This document shows positions 20,273-28,296 of a DNA stretch of 64,000 bases, one piece after another. How positions within the stretch are numbered: the stretch's first letter is position 1; each line of letters opens with the position of its first letter. The DNA lies in contig NZ_SCNV01000002.1 in the NCBI RefSeq assembly GCF_005503145.1, positions 1 through 64,000 on the forward strand, read 5' to 3'. Both the position numbers and the translations under genes were made by a program. The stretch is from Burkholderia sp. 4M9327F10. GTDB lineage: Bacteria; Pseudomonadota; Gammaproteobacteria; Burkholderiales; Burkholderiaceae. The notes under the pieces were generated by a model. It was given only the letters and a program-made list of their open reading frames with translations, was not told where the DNA came from and made no database searches.

Positions 20273-20724
20273 CGTTCATCGCTGCGGCAAGCATCGAGCT
20301 GGTTCGTCACACTGCCAAAGGCATGCCGATAGGCGCCGGAACCTTTGCCGTAGTGGCGCGCGAGCTCGGCGAGGTCGAGCAAGGCCGCGTAGTGCAATCC
20401 GCATGGCGGCGACGCTGAATCCAGGGCAAGCGGGCGCGGCGCCTGTTGCACATGCGGCGGGAGTTCGTCCGTGAGCGGCGCTTTCGTGAGCGGCACCGCC
20501 GTGAACGGCACCTCTGAAGGCGGCGCCTCCGTAAGCGGCACCGGCAGCGCGAATGCGTTCGCCTCGCCACCGGCTGTGGCCGTAATCGCGACCACCGCCG
20601 AGAGTGCCGCCATCAGCAGCGCAATCCCGCAGCGTTTGCGTAACGAGCGGCTACGCGAGGTGGGCTCTGGCGAGCGCGTCGCCAGCGAGCCCGCTTGCAA
20701 GTCGAGGTGCAGGTCTTCGTTCAT
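20203..20724 (-). CDS. Small membrane-anchored protein coupled to the repeat protein
   Basis: A 173-residue protein of unknown family. A basic N-terminus (RSRSLRKRC) is followed by one hydrophobic segment at about residues 30-50, a Pro/Leu/Thr-rich spacer with several PLT/PFT-type short repeats (VPLTEAP, VPFTAVP, PLTKAP), and a C-terminal region with two cysteines (PPCGLHYAALLDLAELARHYG and NQLDACRSDER). Topology suggests an inner-membrane anchor with a periplasmic tail. Its ATG overlaps the stop codon of the upstream repeat-protein gene as ATGA, so the two are translationally coupled and probably function together. Its 3' end overlaps the AraC gene. Confidence 0.6.
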   Translation of the reverse strand: MNEDLHLDLQAGSLATRSPEPTSRSRSLRKRCGIALLMAALSAVVAITATAGGEANAFALPVPLTEAPPSEVPFTAVPLTKAPLTDELPPHVQQAPRPLALDSASPPCGLHYAALLDLAELARHYGKGSGAYRHAFGSVTNQLDACRSDERYAAASPGPADTPRAGAPVDSYD

Positions 20725-21716
20725 GCCCAGTGCGCCGGAATCCAGACCGCCCCGACCCAATGGCCCGGCACCCACACCACCGGACGCGGCGGAGGCGGTG
20801 CGACGTAGACCACGCGCGGCGCTACATACACCACCGGTGCCGGAGGTGGCGGCGGGACATAGACAACGGGCGGCGGCGGCACATAGACAGCCGGCGGCGG
20901 CGGCACATAGGCAACCGGCGGCGGCACGACTACCGCAGCAGTCGCAGGCGTGCGGACCACGACCGCGGCGCCGCCCGTTGTGACGGTGCCGGTTGTGACG
21001 GTGCCACCGGCGACCACCGTGCCGCTACCCGTGACGGTCGTGCCGTGCACGCCGGTCACGCTGCTGGTCGTCGTCACCACGCCCGGCGCGACCCGTGTCG
21101 CAGAGCCCGAGTGATTCACGGTACCGCCGTCGGCGCCGCTCACCGTGCCTGAGCGATAGCAGGAATTGCCCGCGCAACTGGTTGAAGCCGAGTGGTTGAC
21201 CGTATTACCGTTCGCGCCCGTGACCGAGCCGGATGACGAATACTGGCCGGGTGCATCACGCGTCACGCTGCCTGACGTGGTCGCGGTCTTGCCGTCGGGC
21301 CCGGTCAGCGTGCCGGTGTGGGCGCAGGTGCCGCCTGCGCAGCTGGTATCGCCGGAGTGCTGGACCGAATTGCCATAGCGTCCGGTCGCGGTACCCGAAT
21401 TCGAAAACTGCCCCGGCGCCGTGCGCGTCACGGTGCCCGTGTTGGTGGCGAGCCCGCCCCACGGACCCACCACGCCGCCCGCGTGCGAACAGCTTCCCCC
21501 GCCGCAGGAGCCTGCATGCGCGCCGTTGTAGACCCCGCGCGACGTGTAGGCGGTGCCGCGCGAGGTCCAGGCGGAGGCCGGCGCGCTGGCCAGCACCAAC
21601 GCGGCAGCCGTCGCAGCAAGCGCGAGCTTTTGCACGGTGAGGCGGGCGCATGTGGCGTCCACTAAAGAGGCCAGCGAAGCGCCGGCAGCAGGAAGAGAGA
21701 ATGATGGGAAATTCAC
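20721..21716 (-). CDS. Exported protein with 55-residue Gly/Ser/Thr repeats, polyproline tail and WxxGxW motif
   Basis: A 331-residue secreted or surface protein of unknown function. A signal peptide ends near residue 49 (VLASAPASA). It is followed by tandem repeats of exactly 55 residues: cysteine pairs C71/C76, C126/C131 and C181/C186 (CxxxxC) and the TR-x-APG motif near 97, 152 and 207 recur in register. Then comes a Val/Thr/Gly stretch, a polyproline region with repeated VYVPPPP and a C-terminal WVPGHW, a match to the WxxGxW repeat type. Composition suggests an extended, cell-surface or periplasm-spanning protein with three disulfide loops. It is coupled by ATGA to the downstream membrane-anchored protein. 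Confidence 0.78.
   Translation of the reverse strand: MNFPSFSLPAAGASLASLVDATCARLTVQKLALAATAAALVLASAPASAWTSRGTAYTSRGVYNGAHAGSCGGGSCSHAGGVVGPWGGLATNTGTVTRTAPGQFSNSGTATGRYGNSVQHSGDTSCAGGTCAHTGTLTGPDGKTATTSGSVTRDAPGQYSSSGSVTGANGNTVNHSASTSCAGNSCYRSGTVSGADGGTVNHSGSATRVAPGVVTTTSSVTGVHGTTVTGSGTVVAGGTVTTGTVTTGGAAVVVRTPATAAVVVPPPVAYVPPPPAVYVPPPPVVYVPPPPPAPVVYVAPRVVYVAPPPPRPVVWVPGHWVGAVWIPAHWA
21081..21506 (-). repeat. In-gene tandem repeat, 165-bp period (2.6 copies)
   Basis: Within the exported protein the CxxxxC pair at residues 71, 126 and 181 and the TR-x-APG motif recur at exactly 55-residue spacing, that is 165 bp. The last copy is partial. The copies have diverged at the residue level, so this is an old duplication rather than a recent expansion. 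Confidence 0.7.
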
Positions 21717-22029
21717 GGCAAGTCCTTCACGGTTCGGGCCACATTGAGCGCTTCGGCGTGGCGACGAACGGAATATAGAAGGACCGGTGAACCTGAGCTA
21801 TCGAGAAGATATGTCGCGCCGTTTCACCGTCCGGGGGGCCGCTGGAACGCCCGCCAGGCGGGCTTCAGCGGGCGCGGCCGAAACGCCGTGACATGGCGTG
21901 ACATAAGTTCCTGCAAGCGCTTCACGCAGGTGCCTGCCGCAGCGAGGCCCGCTACGCTGCACCCTGGCGGCATGAAAGGTATGATGCGTGAACGCGGCAA
22001 GAACCGGATTCAACCACGGAGTAAACGAC
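21717..22029. other. Divergent regulatory region
   Basis: About 310 bp between the divergent repeat-protein and PRC-barrel genes. It contains a short hairpin GCCCGCC-A-GGCGGGC near 21850-21865 and a direct repeat CGTGACATGGCGTGACAT near 21888-21905. I cannot assign promoters with confidence. Confidence 0.4.
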
Positions 22030-22455
22030 ATGGCTTTGCACAAGACAATATGCGTAGCAGTGGCACTTGCAGCATGTATCGACGCCCACGCCCAGGTCGC
22101 CGGCGCCCAGCCTCTGAGCGTCACGGTCGAGCAATCCCAGGCGCTTCTGCAGGGCTGGAGCGTCAAGAAGAGCGTGCTCGGCAAGACGGTCTATAACGAC
22201 CAGAACGAAAAAGTCGGCACGGTGCGCGATCTGATCGTCGCGCCAGACGGCTCGGTCTCCGCCGCCATCCTCTCGGCAGGCGGCTTCCTCGGTGTCGCCA
22301 CGCATGACGTCGCGGTGCCGATCGAGGCGCTCGACGTGCGCAGCGGCAACCTGTATCTGCCGGGCGCCACCAAAGACGCGCTCAAGGCCACGCCGGCGTT
22401 CCAGTACGCCAAGGTGCAGTCGCCGCCCAAGCCCAAGAAGACCGACGCGCAATAA
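22030..22455 (+). CDS. Exported PRC-barrel domain protein
   Basis: A 141-residue protein with a signal peptide (MALHKTICVAVALAACIDAHA) and one PRC-barrel at about residues 50-115: LGKTVYNDQNEKVGTVRDLIV, then AAILSAGGFLGVATHDVAVPIEAL, in adjacent fragments. Periplasmic PRC-barrel proteins are common in Burkholderiaceae and are thought to be structural or stress-related; no specific role is known. GGAG is 9-12 nt before the ATG. A start at 21988 would add 14 residues before the signal peptide and is less likely. Confidence 0.85.
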   Translation: MALHKTICVAVALAACIDAHAQVAGAQPLSVTVEQSQALLQGWSVKKSVLGKTVYNDQNEKVGTVRDLIVAPDGSVSAAILSAGGFLGVATHDVAVPIEALDVRSGNLYLPGATKDALKATPAFQYAKVQSPPKPKKTDAQ

Positions 22456-22515
22456 CGGCACGGTAGAGGCCCCGGTAGCAGGGTCGCCGGATCTTTAACG
22501 CACTGCGGCTGCCGC

Positions 22516-22554
22516 GCGATGGTTGCAACTCACCAGGTTAGCTGCAACCATCGC
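22516..22554. other. 12-bp inverted repeat between convergent genes
   Basis: GCGATGGTTGCA (22516-22527) pairs with TGCAACCATCGC (22543-22554) with a 15-nt loop. It lies between the PRC-barrel gene and the convergent M24 peptidase gene. There is no T-run on either strand, so it may be a Rho-assisted 3' stabiliser rather than an intrinsic terminator. Confidence 0.4.
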
Positions 22555-22592
22555 ACGCCATCGCAACGTCGTCGGGCGAGCCATTCAACCGG

Positions 22593-23252
22593 TTAGCCGA
22601 GCAGATCTTCGTAAAACGCGCCGAACGGCCGCGTCGGATGCGCGATCTGTATTTCCAGAATCCACAGGCACGGGTCGGGCCGTTCGTCATAGTCGCCGAG
22701 GTTTCCTGCCTTATAGATGGCGTGCGGGAAATCGCTGACGCGATGCCCTTTGATGTCCACGTTCAAACGCCAGCCCAACGCCTCGGCCTGCTGCGACGCA
22801 TAATCGTAGAGTGCCTTGCCGCCCGCGCCCGTGGCGCGCCAGTGCTGCTCGACCTGCGCAAAAATCACCTTCGCCGCATCGGCGCAGGCTTTCATCTCGG
22901 GATCGCCGCCCACCACGAAGGTGGCGCCGGCATCGCCTTCGTGACGGTCCCAGACGACGCCGAGGTCGACGAAATAAATATCGTTGGCTGCCAGTTGCGG
23001 GTCGGACTGCGACGGTTGCTTGAAGGTTCTCAGCGTGTTTTCGCCGAAGCGGATCAGGATCGGATGCCAGATCCGGTCCATGCCAGACTCGCGCAGAATC
23101 TCTTTGCAAAGCACGTTCGCCTCTGACTCGCGCATGCCAGGACGGATTTTCTGCGCCACTTCATCAACCACCTTCCAGGTCATCGTGCGTGCGTGACGCA
23201 TTGCTTCGACAGAAAAATTTTCGCCGACTGCCTGCTTCAGATTGCTGTTCAA
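22593..23252 (-). CDS. M24-family metallopeptidase-like protein
   Basis: A 219-residue protein with the creatinase/methionine-aminopeptidase fold. IRPGMRESEANVLCKEIL, IYFVDLGVVWDRHEGDAGATFVVG (the metal-binding aspartates) and the later GHRVSDFPH and LEIQIAHP segments correspond to M24 metal-ligand blocks. It is shorter than full aminopeptidase P, consisting only of the catalytic domain. The start codon is TTG at 23252, preceded by AGAGGTAATC, a good ribosome-binding site. Substrate is unknown. Confidence 0.8.
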   Translation of the reverse strand: MNSNLKQAVGENFSVEAMRHARTMTWKVVDEVAQKIRPGMRESEANVLCKEILRESGMDRIWHPILIRFGENTLRTFKQPSQSDPQLAANDIYFVDLGVVWDRHEGDAGATFVVGGDPEMKACADAAKVIFAQVEQHWRATGAGGKALYDYASQQAEALGWRLNVDIKGHRVSDFPHAIYKAGNLGDYDERPDPCLWILEIQIAHPTRPFGAFYEDLLG

Positions 23253-23348
23253 AGATTACCTCTTTCCGGTTATCTGTCTGCGTATCGCGGTCGCCATGTG
23301 ACCGTGAAAATGCATGCGCGATGAGCTGAAGGCTTCACCTCGCAGCTT

Positions 23349-23374
23349 ACGTTATATCCGTGGGAATATAACGT
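23349..23374. promoter_or_regulatory. Inverted repeat upstream of the M24 peptidase gene
   Basis: ACGTTATAT (23349-23357) and ATATAACGT (23366-23374) form a perfect 9-8-9 inverted repeat about 100 bp upstream of the peptidase start. It is a candidate operator for an unknown regulator. Confidence 0.4.
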
Positions 23375-23430
23375 GAATGCAGACGGTGGTAAATTGCAGC
23401 AACAGTCAAAGGGGAATCAAGGAAGAAAGA

Positions 23431-23447
23431 CCGTCGCGAGCGGACGG
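23431..23447 (-). terminator. Probable terminator of the fRMsr gene
   Basis: CCGTC-N7-GACGG lies just past the stop codon of the minus-strand gene, and the minus strand then reads TCTTTCTTCC. The plus strand also has TCTTTTG after the stem, so it may work both ways. Confidence 0.5.
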
Positions 23448-23459
23448 CCTCTTTTGTCG

Positions 23460-23969
23460 TTACTTCGAACTCGCCGGCGTCCACGCGAGTTCGACGAAAA
23501 CCCGGCACAACGCCTCCATGCCTTTGGCGTCCTCGTCATCAAAGCGTGCAACCAGCGGACTATCGACATCCCACACGCCGATCAATGCGCCGTCGGCGGC
23601 AACGAGCGGCACCACGATCTCCGACTGCGATGCCGAATCGCAAGCGATATGGCCCGGAAACTCATGGACATCGCGCACCACCTGGGTGGCACGGGTCTGC
23701 GCCGCGGTCCCGCATACACCCTTGCCGAGTGGAATGCGCACACAGGCCGGTTTGCCCTGGAACGGCCCGACCACCAGTTCGACGCCATCGAAGAAATAAA
23801 AACCCGCCCAGTTCAGCCCATCCAGCGAATTGAACACCAGCGAGGAAAAATTCGCCGCATTGGCGATGCGGTCCGCTTCGTCCGCCATCAGCGAGCGCGC
23901 CTGGGCGATCAGTTCGTCGTATTGAGCCGGTTTGGAAGGTTGCGATGAGGGGGTGGAAGCCTGAAACAT
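23460..23969 (-). CDS. msrC: Free methionine-(R)-sulfoxide reductase (GAF domain)
   Basis: A 169-residue GAF-domain enzyme that reduces free methionine-R-sulfoxide. The three catalytic/resolving cysteines are at C76 (KPACVRIP), C86 (GVCGTAA) and C110 (HIACDSAS), with spacings of 10 and 24 residues identical to C84/C94/C118 of the E. coli enzyme. SLDGLNWAGFYFF and GVWDVDSP are further family signatures. The frame is open to 24053; I chose the ATG at 23969 because residues before it are not family-like, but an ATG at 23981 is possible. It probably repairs oxidised methionine pools. Confidence 0.9.
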   Translation of the reverse strand: MFQASTPSSQPSKPAQYDELIAQARSLMADEADRIANAANFSSLVFNSLDGLNWAGFYFFDGVELVVGPFQGKPACVRIPLGKGVCGTAAQTRATQVVRDVHEFPGHIACDSASQSEIVVPLVAADGALIGVWDVDSPLVARFDDEDAKGMEALCRVFVELAWTPASSK

Positions 23970-24197
23970 GAATGACGCCATCCATAGCGAAAGCCAAGGG
24001 AACGAAGCGGCGCTCAGCGTGCTTCGCTGATGACGCCGCCCGTCGTTATGCAAACGCGTATCTTACGCTCCTCGGCTCGGCGGCGCTGGGGGTCGCTAAG
24101 GCGCTCGTTCTGCCCCGGACTCCCAGTTCAGACGCCGCTGGCCGCCGGGTCGCAACGACAGCGGCCAGGTCCGTACCGCCAATGAGGTACTCAGACG

Positions 24198-24414
24198 CTA
24201 CGCCCTTAGCGTCTTGCCGCGCGGGCGTAGCATCTGGCTGCGCCATGACCGGCTGACCAGGGTACCGAGTATTGCGTATCGTCTCGCCGCCAGGATGCGA
24301 ACCCCAGTCCTGTACGACACGATTCGATGCGACGACGACTCTGCGATCAAGCTTGTAGCGCTGGTGAATCAGCGTTTGCCGCAGCGCCCCGGCGTCACCA
24401 GGGTCCGTCGACAT
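24198..24414 (-). pseudogene. istB remnant (IS21-family ATPase), truncated and frameshifted
   Basis: On the minus strand the frame reads LRQTLIHQRYKLDRR, then VVVASNRVVQDWG, which resembles the IstB segment RYK...TSNRVVQDWG of IS21-type transposition helpers. After the codons for ETIRN the match continues in another frame as LGTLV-S-RS...ML...RGKTLR up to a stop at 24198, resembling the usual ILDRLMHRS..ML..GKSYR. The Walker A part, istA and the element ends are missing. The identification is from memory of the family and should be tested by alignment. Confidence 0.5.
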
Positions 24415-24598
24415 CGATCTTTCGGTTACCTTTGCCCGATGAATTATCTTTCAAAATCTTTCAATGGATGCCCGTGCCACACGGCAATGTCCCTAACGGC
24501 ACAGGTTATAAGCGCAATATGTTAGTCATGCTTACATTTCAGATTATTACTTATCACATCCGCATGCTTTCAAGCATCGAAGCTTCTGACAACTTTCC

Positions 24599-24784
24599 TC
24601 ACGAGCGGTAATGATTAGTAATGGGATATGCGAAACCACGCCCGCCAAGCAGCATACACATCAGGCGTTTTGCATCAGGCAAGTCAATTGCACGTGAATT
24701 CGGGAACATCTCTCGAAAATAGTTGACGCAGAGAACGTGCGTGATCTCCGAATACATACTATCCAAATACTCAATAGTACTCAT
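24599..24784 (-). CDS. Possible small hypothetical protein, 61 aa
   Basis: An open frame of 61 residues (MSTIEYLDSMYSEITHVLCV, then NYFREMFPNSRAIDLPDAKR and a Gly-rich end) lies in the AT-richer scar. The amino-acid composition is protein-like, but no ribosome-binding site is convincing and I do not recognise the sequence. It may be a remnant of a larger gene; the frame is open to 24856. Confidence 0.25.
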   Translation of the reverse strand: MSTIEYLDSMYSEITHVLCVNYFREMFPNSRAIDLPDAKRLMCMLLGGRGFAYPITNHYRS

Positions 24785-24900
24785 CAAACGCGGCCGTATG
24801 CGGCTCGCCGATCGGGATGCCACACAATTTCTCCAGATCCCAGGGTTGCCCCGCATATGCGGAGCATGCGACGCGCTCCTAGTATCCGCAATATCTTGAT

Positions 24901-24938
24901 TTGTTCGTTATACGGACAATATGTTCGATTAACGAACA
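24901..24938. promoter_or_regulatory. Twin IclR-type operator with overlapping promoter
   Basis: TTGTTCG-TTATA-CGGACAA (24901-24919) and TGTTCG-ATTAA-CGAACA (24922-24938) are two palindromes of the same GTTCG-N5-CGNAC type with centres exactly 20 bp apart. A TTGATT (24896-24901) and TATGTT (24920-24925), 18 bp apart, would place a promoter under them. This pattern resembles the sites of PcaR/PobR-type IclR regulators of aromatic catabolism. The porin and an aromatic-acid-type transporter lie downstream. Confidence 0.55.
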
Positions 24939-25221
24939 CAACATAGGCACTCGAAGAGTGACTGACACGGGAATCTCCCGCGGGACTTATGTCGCCGTAT
25001 CCCAGGAATGGCTTTTCTGTGTTTTCGGAGGAGGCGTAAAAATATTTGCACGATGACCGGGTGATGCCCCGCCCCCGTCACGGCGGGCTTACTCGCCCAG
25101 CGGATTGATTTTGATCGCCAAGGTAATGGGACGGGTAGATATATGGGTCCAGGCTAAATCAATTACATAGCATTACTAATTATATTGACGTTGTTAGATT
25201 ACGATAGAAAGGAGACAAGCC

Positions 25222-26304
25222 ATGTCAGTCAAACGGGAATATTTCTTTAGAGCGTGCACGATTATCGCGGGCCTTGCGCTGGTTAGCGCGGCACATGCGC
25301 AAAGCAGCGTCACCTTGTACGGCATTGTCGATGGCGGATTGCTCTATACGAGCAAGACACTCGACTCCAGCACCGGACGCAATTCAGGTAGCCAGTTTTC
25401 CATGATCGATAGCGGTTCCGCCCCGTCGCAGTTCGGTTTGACTGGTACCGAGGATCTGGGAGGTGGCCTGAAGGTGAAATTCAATCTGCAAAGTGGGATC
25501 AGCGTCGCCAATGGTGGTTACAACGACTCGAACGGTAATCTGTTTGGCCGGCAGGCGTGGGTCTCGCTGAATAGCGACAAGTACGGCTCAGTGAAGGCGG
25601 GTATGCAGTTTTCGCCATTCTTTACATCCGCGCTCGAGGTGGACGCTCGCGGATGGTCGCAATTTGGCAGTGGTCTGGTCACGTACCTCGACAATGTCGC
25701 GGGTACGAGTGTGTTCAATTCGAATGCAGTTTCGTATACGACGCCTGATATCGCGGGGTTGGAGGCTAGCGTGATGCTCGCGCTTGGCGGCGAGGCCGGC
25801 AATTTCCAGGCTGGACGACAGTATTCAGCCAGCCTCAAATACAAGAATGGCGGCTTCCTGATCGACGCGTCATTCTATGACGGCAATAGTGGCGGTACGG
25901 TAGTCACAACACCTCCAACGACGCTCGCGTTCGTGGGCCGCATGATCGGTGTCAGCTATGCGTTCGGCACAGTTACCGCAAGTGCTTCTCTTGTGAACTA
26001 TAACGTGGCGGGGTCTTTCAACAGTTATGTTTATAGCGGGGGGCTGGACTATTTCGTCACGCCGACTATCGATCTGAACGGTGGTGTCTATTACACGGTA
26101 GATCGCAACAACACTACAAATCATTCGGTGATGGGCGCAATCGGCGCCCAATATTTCCTGTCACACCGTACGGCGCTATATGCGCAGTTGGGTGCTGTGA
26201 ACAACCATGGAGCAATGGATACGGGATTATCCGTCAGCAACGCGCTTAACGGCGTTCAGGGGACAACCATCGGAGCGGACATTGGCATCCGTCACAGCTT
26301 CTAG
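25222..26304 (+). CDS. Gram-negative porin (Burkholderia OmpC/Bordetella-type)
   Basis: A 360-residue outer-membrane porin. The signal peptide ends at AAHAQS and is followed by the family start SVTLYGIVDGGLLYTSK; NLFGRQAWVSLNS, YGSVKAGMQFSPFF and the terminal GADIGIRHSF with a C-terminal phenylalanine are all typical of 16-strand trimeric porins. AAAGGAGACAAGCC directly precedes the ATG. It is followed after 84 bp by an aromatic-acid-type MFS transporter, so it may admit the same substrate through the outer membrane. The leader of about 280 nt contains the twin palindromes at 24901-24938. Confidence 0.93.
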   Translation: MSVKREYFFRACTIIAGLALVSAAHAQSSVTLYGIVDGGLLYTSKTLDSSTGRNSGSQFSMIDSGSAPSQFGLTGTEDLGGGLKVKFNLQSGISVANGGYNDSNGNLFGRQAWVSLNSDKYGSVKAGMQFSPFFTSALEVDARGWSQFGSGLVTYLDNVAGTSVFNSNAVSYTTPDIAGLEASVMLALGGEAGNFQAGRQYSASLKYKNGGFLIDASFYDGNSGGTVVTTPPTTLAFVGRMIGVSYAFGTVTASASLVNYNVAGSFNSYVYSGGLDYFVTPTIDLNGGVYYTVDRNNTTNHSVMGAIGAQYFLSHRTALYAQLGAVNNHGAMDTGLSVSNALNGVQGTTIGADIGIRHSF

Positions 26305-26388
26305 ATGGCACAAGACGAGTCCTCGGTCCAGCGGGCGCTCGTCTGAAAACCACGAGCAAATTCTACATGGGACTCAACAGGAGAAGAC

Positions 26389-27750
26389 ATGAGTCAGCAT
26401 TCATCTGTCAACGTACAGGATTTTATCAACGAACATCCATTTTCCGGATTTCAATGGCTGATCTTCACGCTTTGCCTGGTCATTGTTCTACTGGATGGAT
26501 TCGATACGGCGGCAATCGGGTTTATCGCGCCATCTCTGGTCACCGAATGGCATATCAGTAAGCCCATGCTTGCGCCTGTACTGAGCGCGGCCCTGTTCGG
26601 CCTCGCGTTCGGGGCAATTGTGGCAGGCCCGCTATCTGACCGGATCGGTCGGCGGTCCTTGTTGATCGGGTCAACCATCCTTTTTGGTATCGCTTGCCTT
26701 GCTTCGGCGTTTGTCGCCGATATCTCACAGTTGACGATTGCGCGCTTTATCACGGGCATCGGACTAGGAGCCGCGATGCCCAATGCAGTTACGATGACAT
26801 CGGAGTTTTGCCCAGATACGCGCCGGGCCATGCTGACCAACCTGATGTTTTGCGGTTTTCCCCTCGGCGCTGCCTGCGGCGGCTTTCTTGCCGCGTGGAT
26901 GATTCCTCAGTTTGGTTGGCATAGCGTACTGTTGCTTGGCGGAATCACGCCGCTCGTGCTCGCCGCAGTGATGCTTTTCAAGCTGCCTGAATCGATCCGG
27001 TATATGGTGTCGAAGCCATTCTCTGGCGATGCGATCCGTGCAGTCTTGCGGCGTATTTCGCCGGACGCGAATGCGATGCCGTCGTTCGAGATGAATGCCG
27101 CACCCCAGGGCGGCAGCCGCAAAGGCGGCATTCGGGTGGTGCTGTCGCGCCGCTACATCGTGGGATCCTTGATGTTGTGGGTCGCCTACTTCATGGGACT
27201 TGTGATCTTTTACGCCGTGATCAACTGGATGCCGATTCTGCTCAAGGATTCTGGCCTGAGCCCACGCGGCGCAACGCTGATTTCCGCGCTATTCCCGCTC
27301 GGTGGAATCGGCGCTGTCCTGTCCGGAATCTTCATGGATCGCTTCAGTCCGGATCGCGTCGTCGCGGCATGCTATGCGTTGACGGCAGTAAGCGTGTGCC
27401 TGATCGGTCAGGTGATCGGCAATGTGGGGCTGCTGATCGTATTCGTGCTTCTCTCGGGCGTTCTCATGAATACGGCGCAAGTATCGCTACCCTCGCTTGC
27501 CGCCGCTTTCTATCCGACTGAAGGGCGAGGCACCGGCGTGGCGTGGATGCTTGGCATTGGCCGCTTTGGCGGCGTGGCCGGCTCGTTTCTGGTCGCGGAG
27601 CTTACTCGTGAGCACGCCAGCCTCGCGGGCATTTTTGCAACGTTGGCCATTGGCGGCATCGTGGCGGCCATCGCATTGATGATCAAACACTGGGGGCGTC
27701 GAGGCGAAAGCTCATCGCAGAATGGGATACGGGAGTCGGTGATGCATTAA
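26389..27750 (+). CDS. MFS transporter, aromatic acid:H+ symporter (AAHS) family
   Basis: A 453-residue twelve-TM transporter. DGFDTAAIGFIAPSL in TM1 (residues 36-50), the loop GPLSDRIGRRSLL between TM2 and TM3 and SIRYMVSK in the central loop are features of the AAHS branch that includes PcaK, BenK and MhpT. It would import a carboxylated aromatic compound with protons. AGGAGAAGAC precedes the ATG. It lies 84 bp after the porin gene, probably in the same operon, but no catabolic enzymes are adjacent, so the compound cannot be named. Confidence 0.88.
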   Translation: MSQHSSVNVQDFINEHPFSGFQWLIFTLCLVIVLLDGFDTAAIGFIAPSLVTEWHISKPMLAPVLSAALFGLAFGAIVAGPLSDRIGRRSLLIGSTILFGIACLASAFVADISQLTIARFITGIGLGAAMPNAVTMTSEFCPDTRRAMLTNLMFCGFPLGAACGGFLAAWMIPQFGWHSVLLLGGITPLVLAAVMLFKLPESIRYMVSKPFSGDAIRAVLRRISPDANAMPSFEMNAAPQGGSRKGGIRVVLSRRYIVGSLMLWVAYFMGLVIFYAVINWMPILLKDSGLSPRGATLISALFPLGGIGAVLSGIFMDRFSPDRVVAACYALTAVSVCLIGQVIGNVGLLIVFVLLSGVLMNTAQVSLPSLAAAFYPTEGRGTGVAWMLGIGRFGGVAGSFLVAELTREHASLAGIFATLAIGGIVAAIALMIKHWGRRGESSSQNGIRESVMH

Positions 27751-28296
27751 AAAGCCGACGCGCTTTATCACGGCCGCCGCTTTCCGGCTCTTTGGGGAAA
27801 ATCAGGGCACGAAAGCGTCGGCCAGAGTCCCGACTCCGGTTCGTCAAACGCTCGCCGCGTTCGCACAACGAACAACAAACAACGCACCAAAGAATCGACA
27901 CGCACCGCCGCAAATCCAAACGGCGGTTTGAAAACATGAATGCGACGACGACGCAGTAACCAGCAACAAAATAACCATCGGCAACGATGGGCGGGATTGT
28001 CACGCCAAAGCGAAAAATGCGACACTGCCCCAAACACTGCGGGTCTGTACCTAATTCGCCAACCGGCGTGGTATGAGAATCTTTAACGGCCAAGCGGCAT
28101 TAGCGTTAGATTCCGGATTACATAGGGGATAACCATGGGTCATACGGCTGTCCATCCATTGGCATTCAAGTTTTAGCCAGCGGCGCCGTTGATCGGAGTA
28201 TGTGGATTGCCGGTATAAACGAGCAAAGAGAGCCTTGAATCGGCGTCAGCCCTTCCATCTGCTTTTCGTTGCCTTGCCGAACTCCGGGGACAAACC
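27751..28296. other. Intergenic region, possible dispersed repeat at about 27765-28040
   Basis: No supported gene. On the minus strand two different frames stay open through about 27768-28037 (89 and 136 codons), yielding Trp/Arg/Cys-rich peptides that do not look like folded proteins. I have an impression that similar peptides are scattered in other Burkholderiaceae genomes, which would mark a dispersed repeat, but I cannot verify this. The remainder up to 28296 is the leader of the diguanylate cyclase gene. Confidence 0.35.

Larger units (their letters stand above)
23970..25221. other. Gene-poor, AT-richer region with an IS fossil
   Basis: About 1.25 kb with no full-length gene. It includes a frameshifted istB remnant (24198-24414), a possible 61-residue ORF (24599-24784), a pair of operator-like palindromes (24901-24938) and the leader of the porin gene. 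From about 24420 to 25220 the base composition is visibly richer in A and T than in the flanks, as expected for acquired or decayed DNA. Confidence 0.6.

Noticed and set aside
27683..28093. 136-residue hypothetical protein on the minus strand
   Set aside because: Overlaps the 3' end of the MFS gene and another open frame, composition is not protein-like; kept only as a possible repeat.
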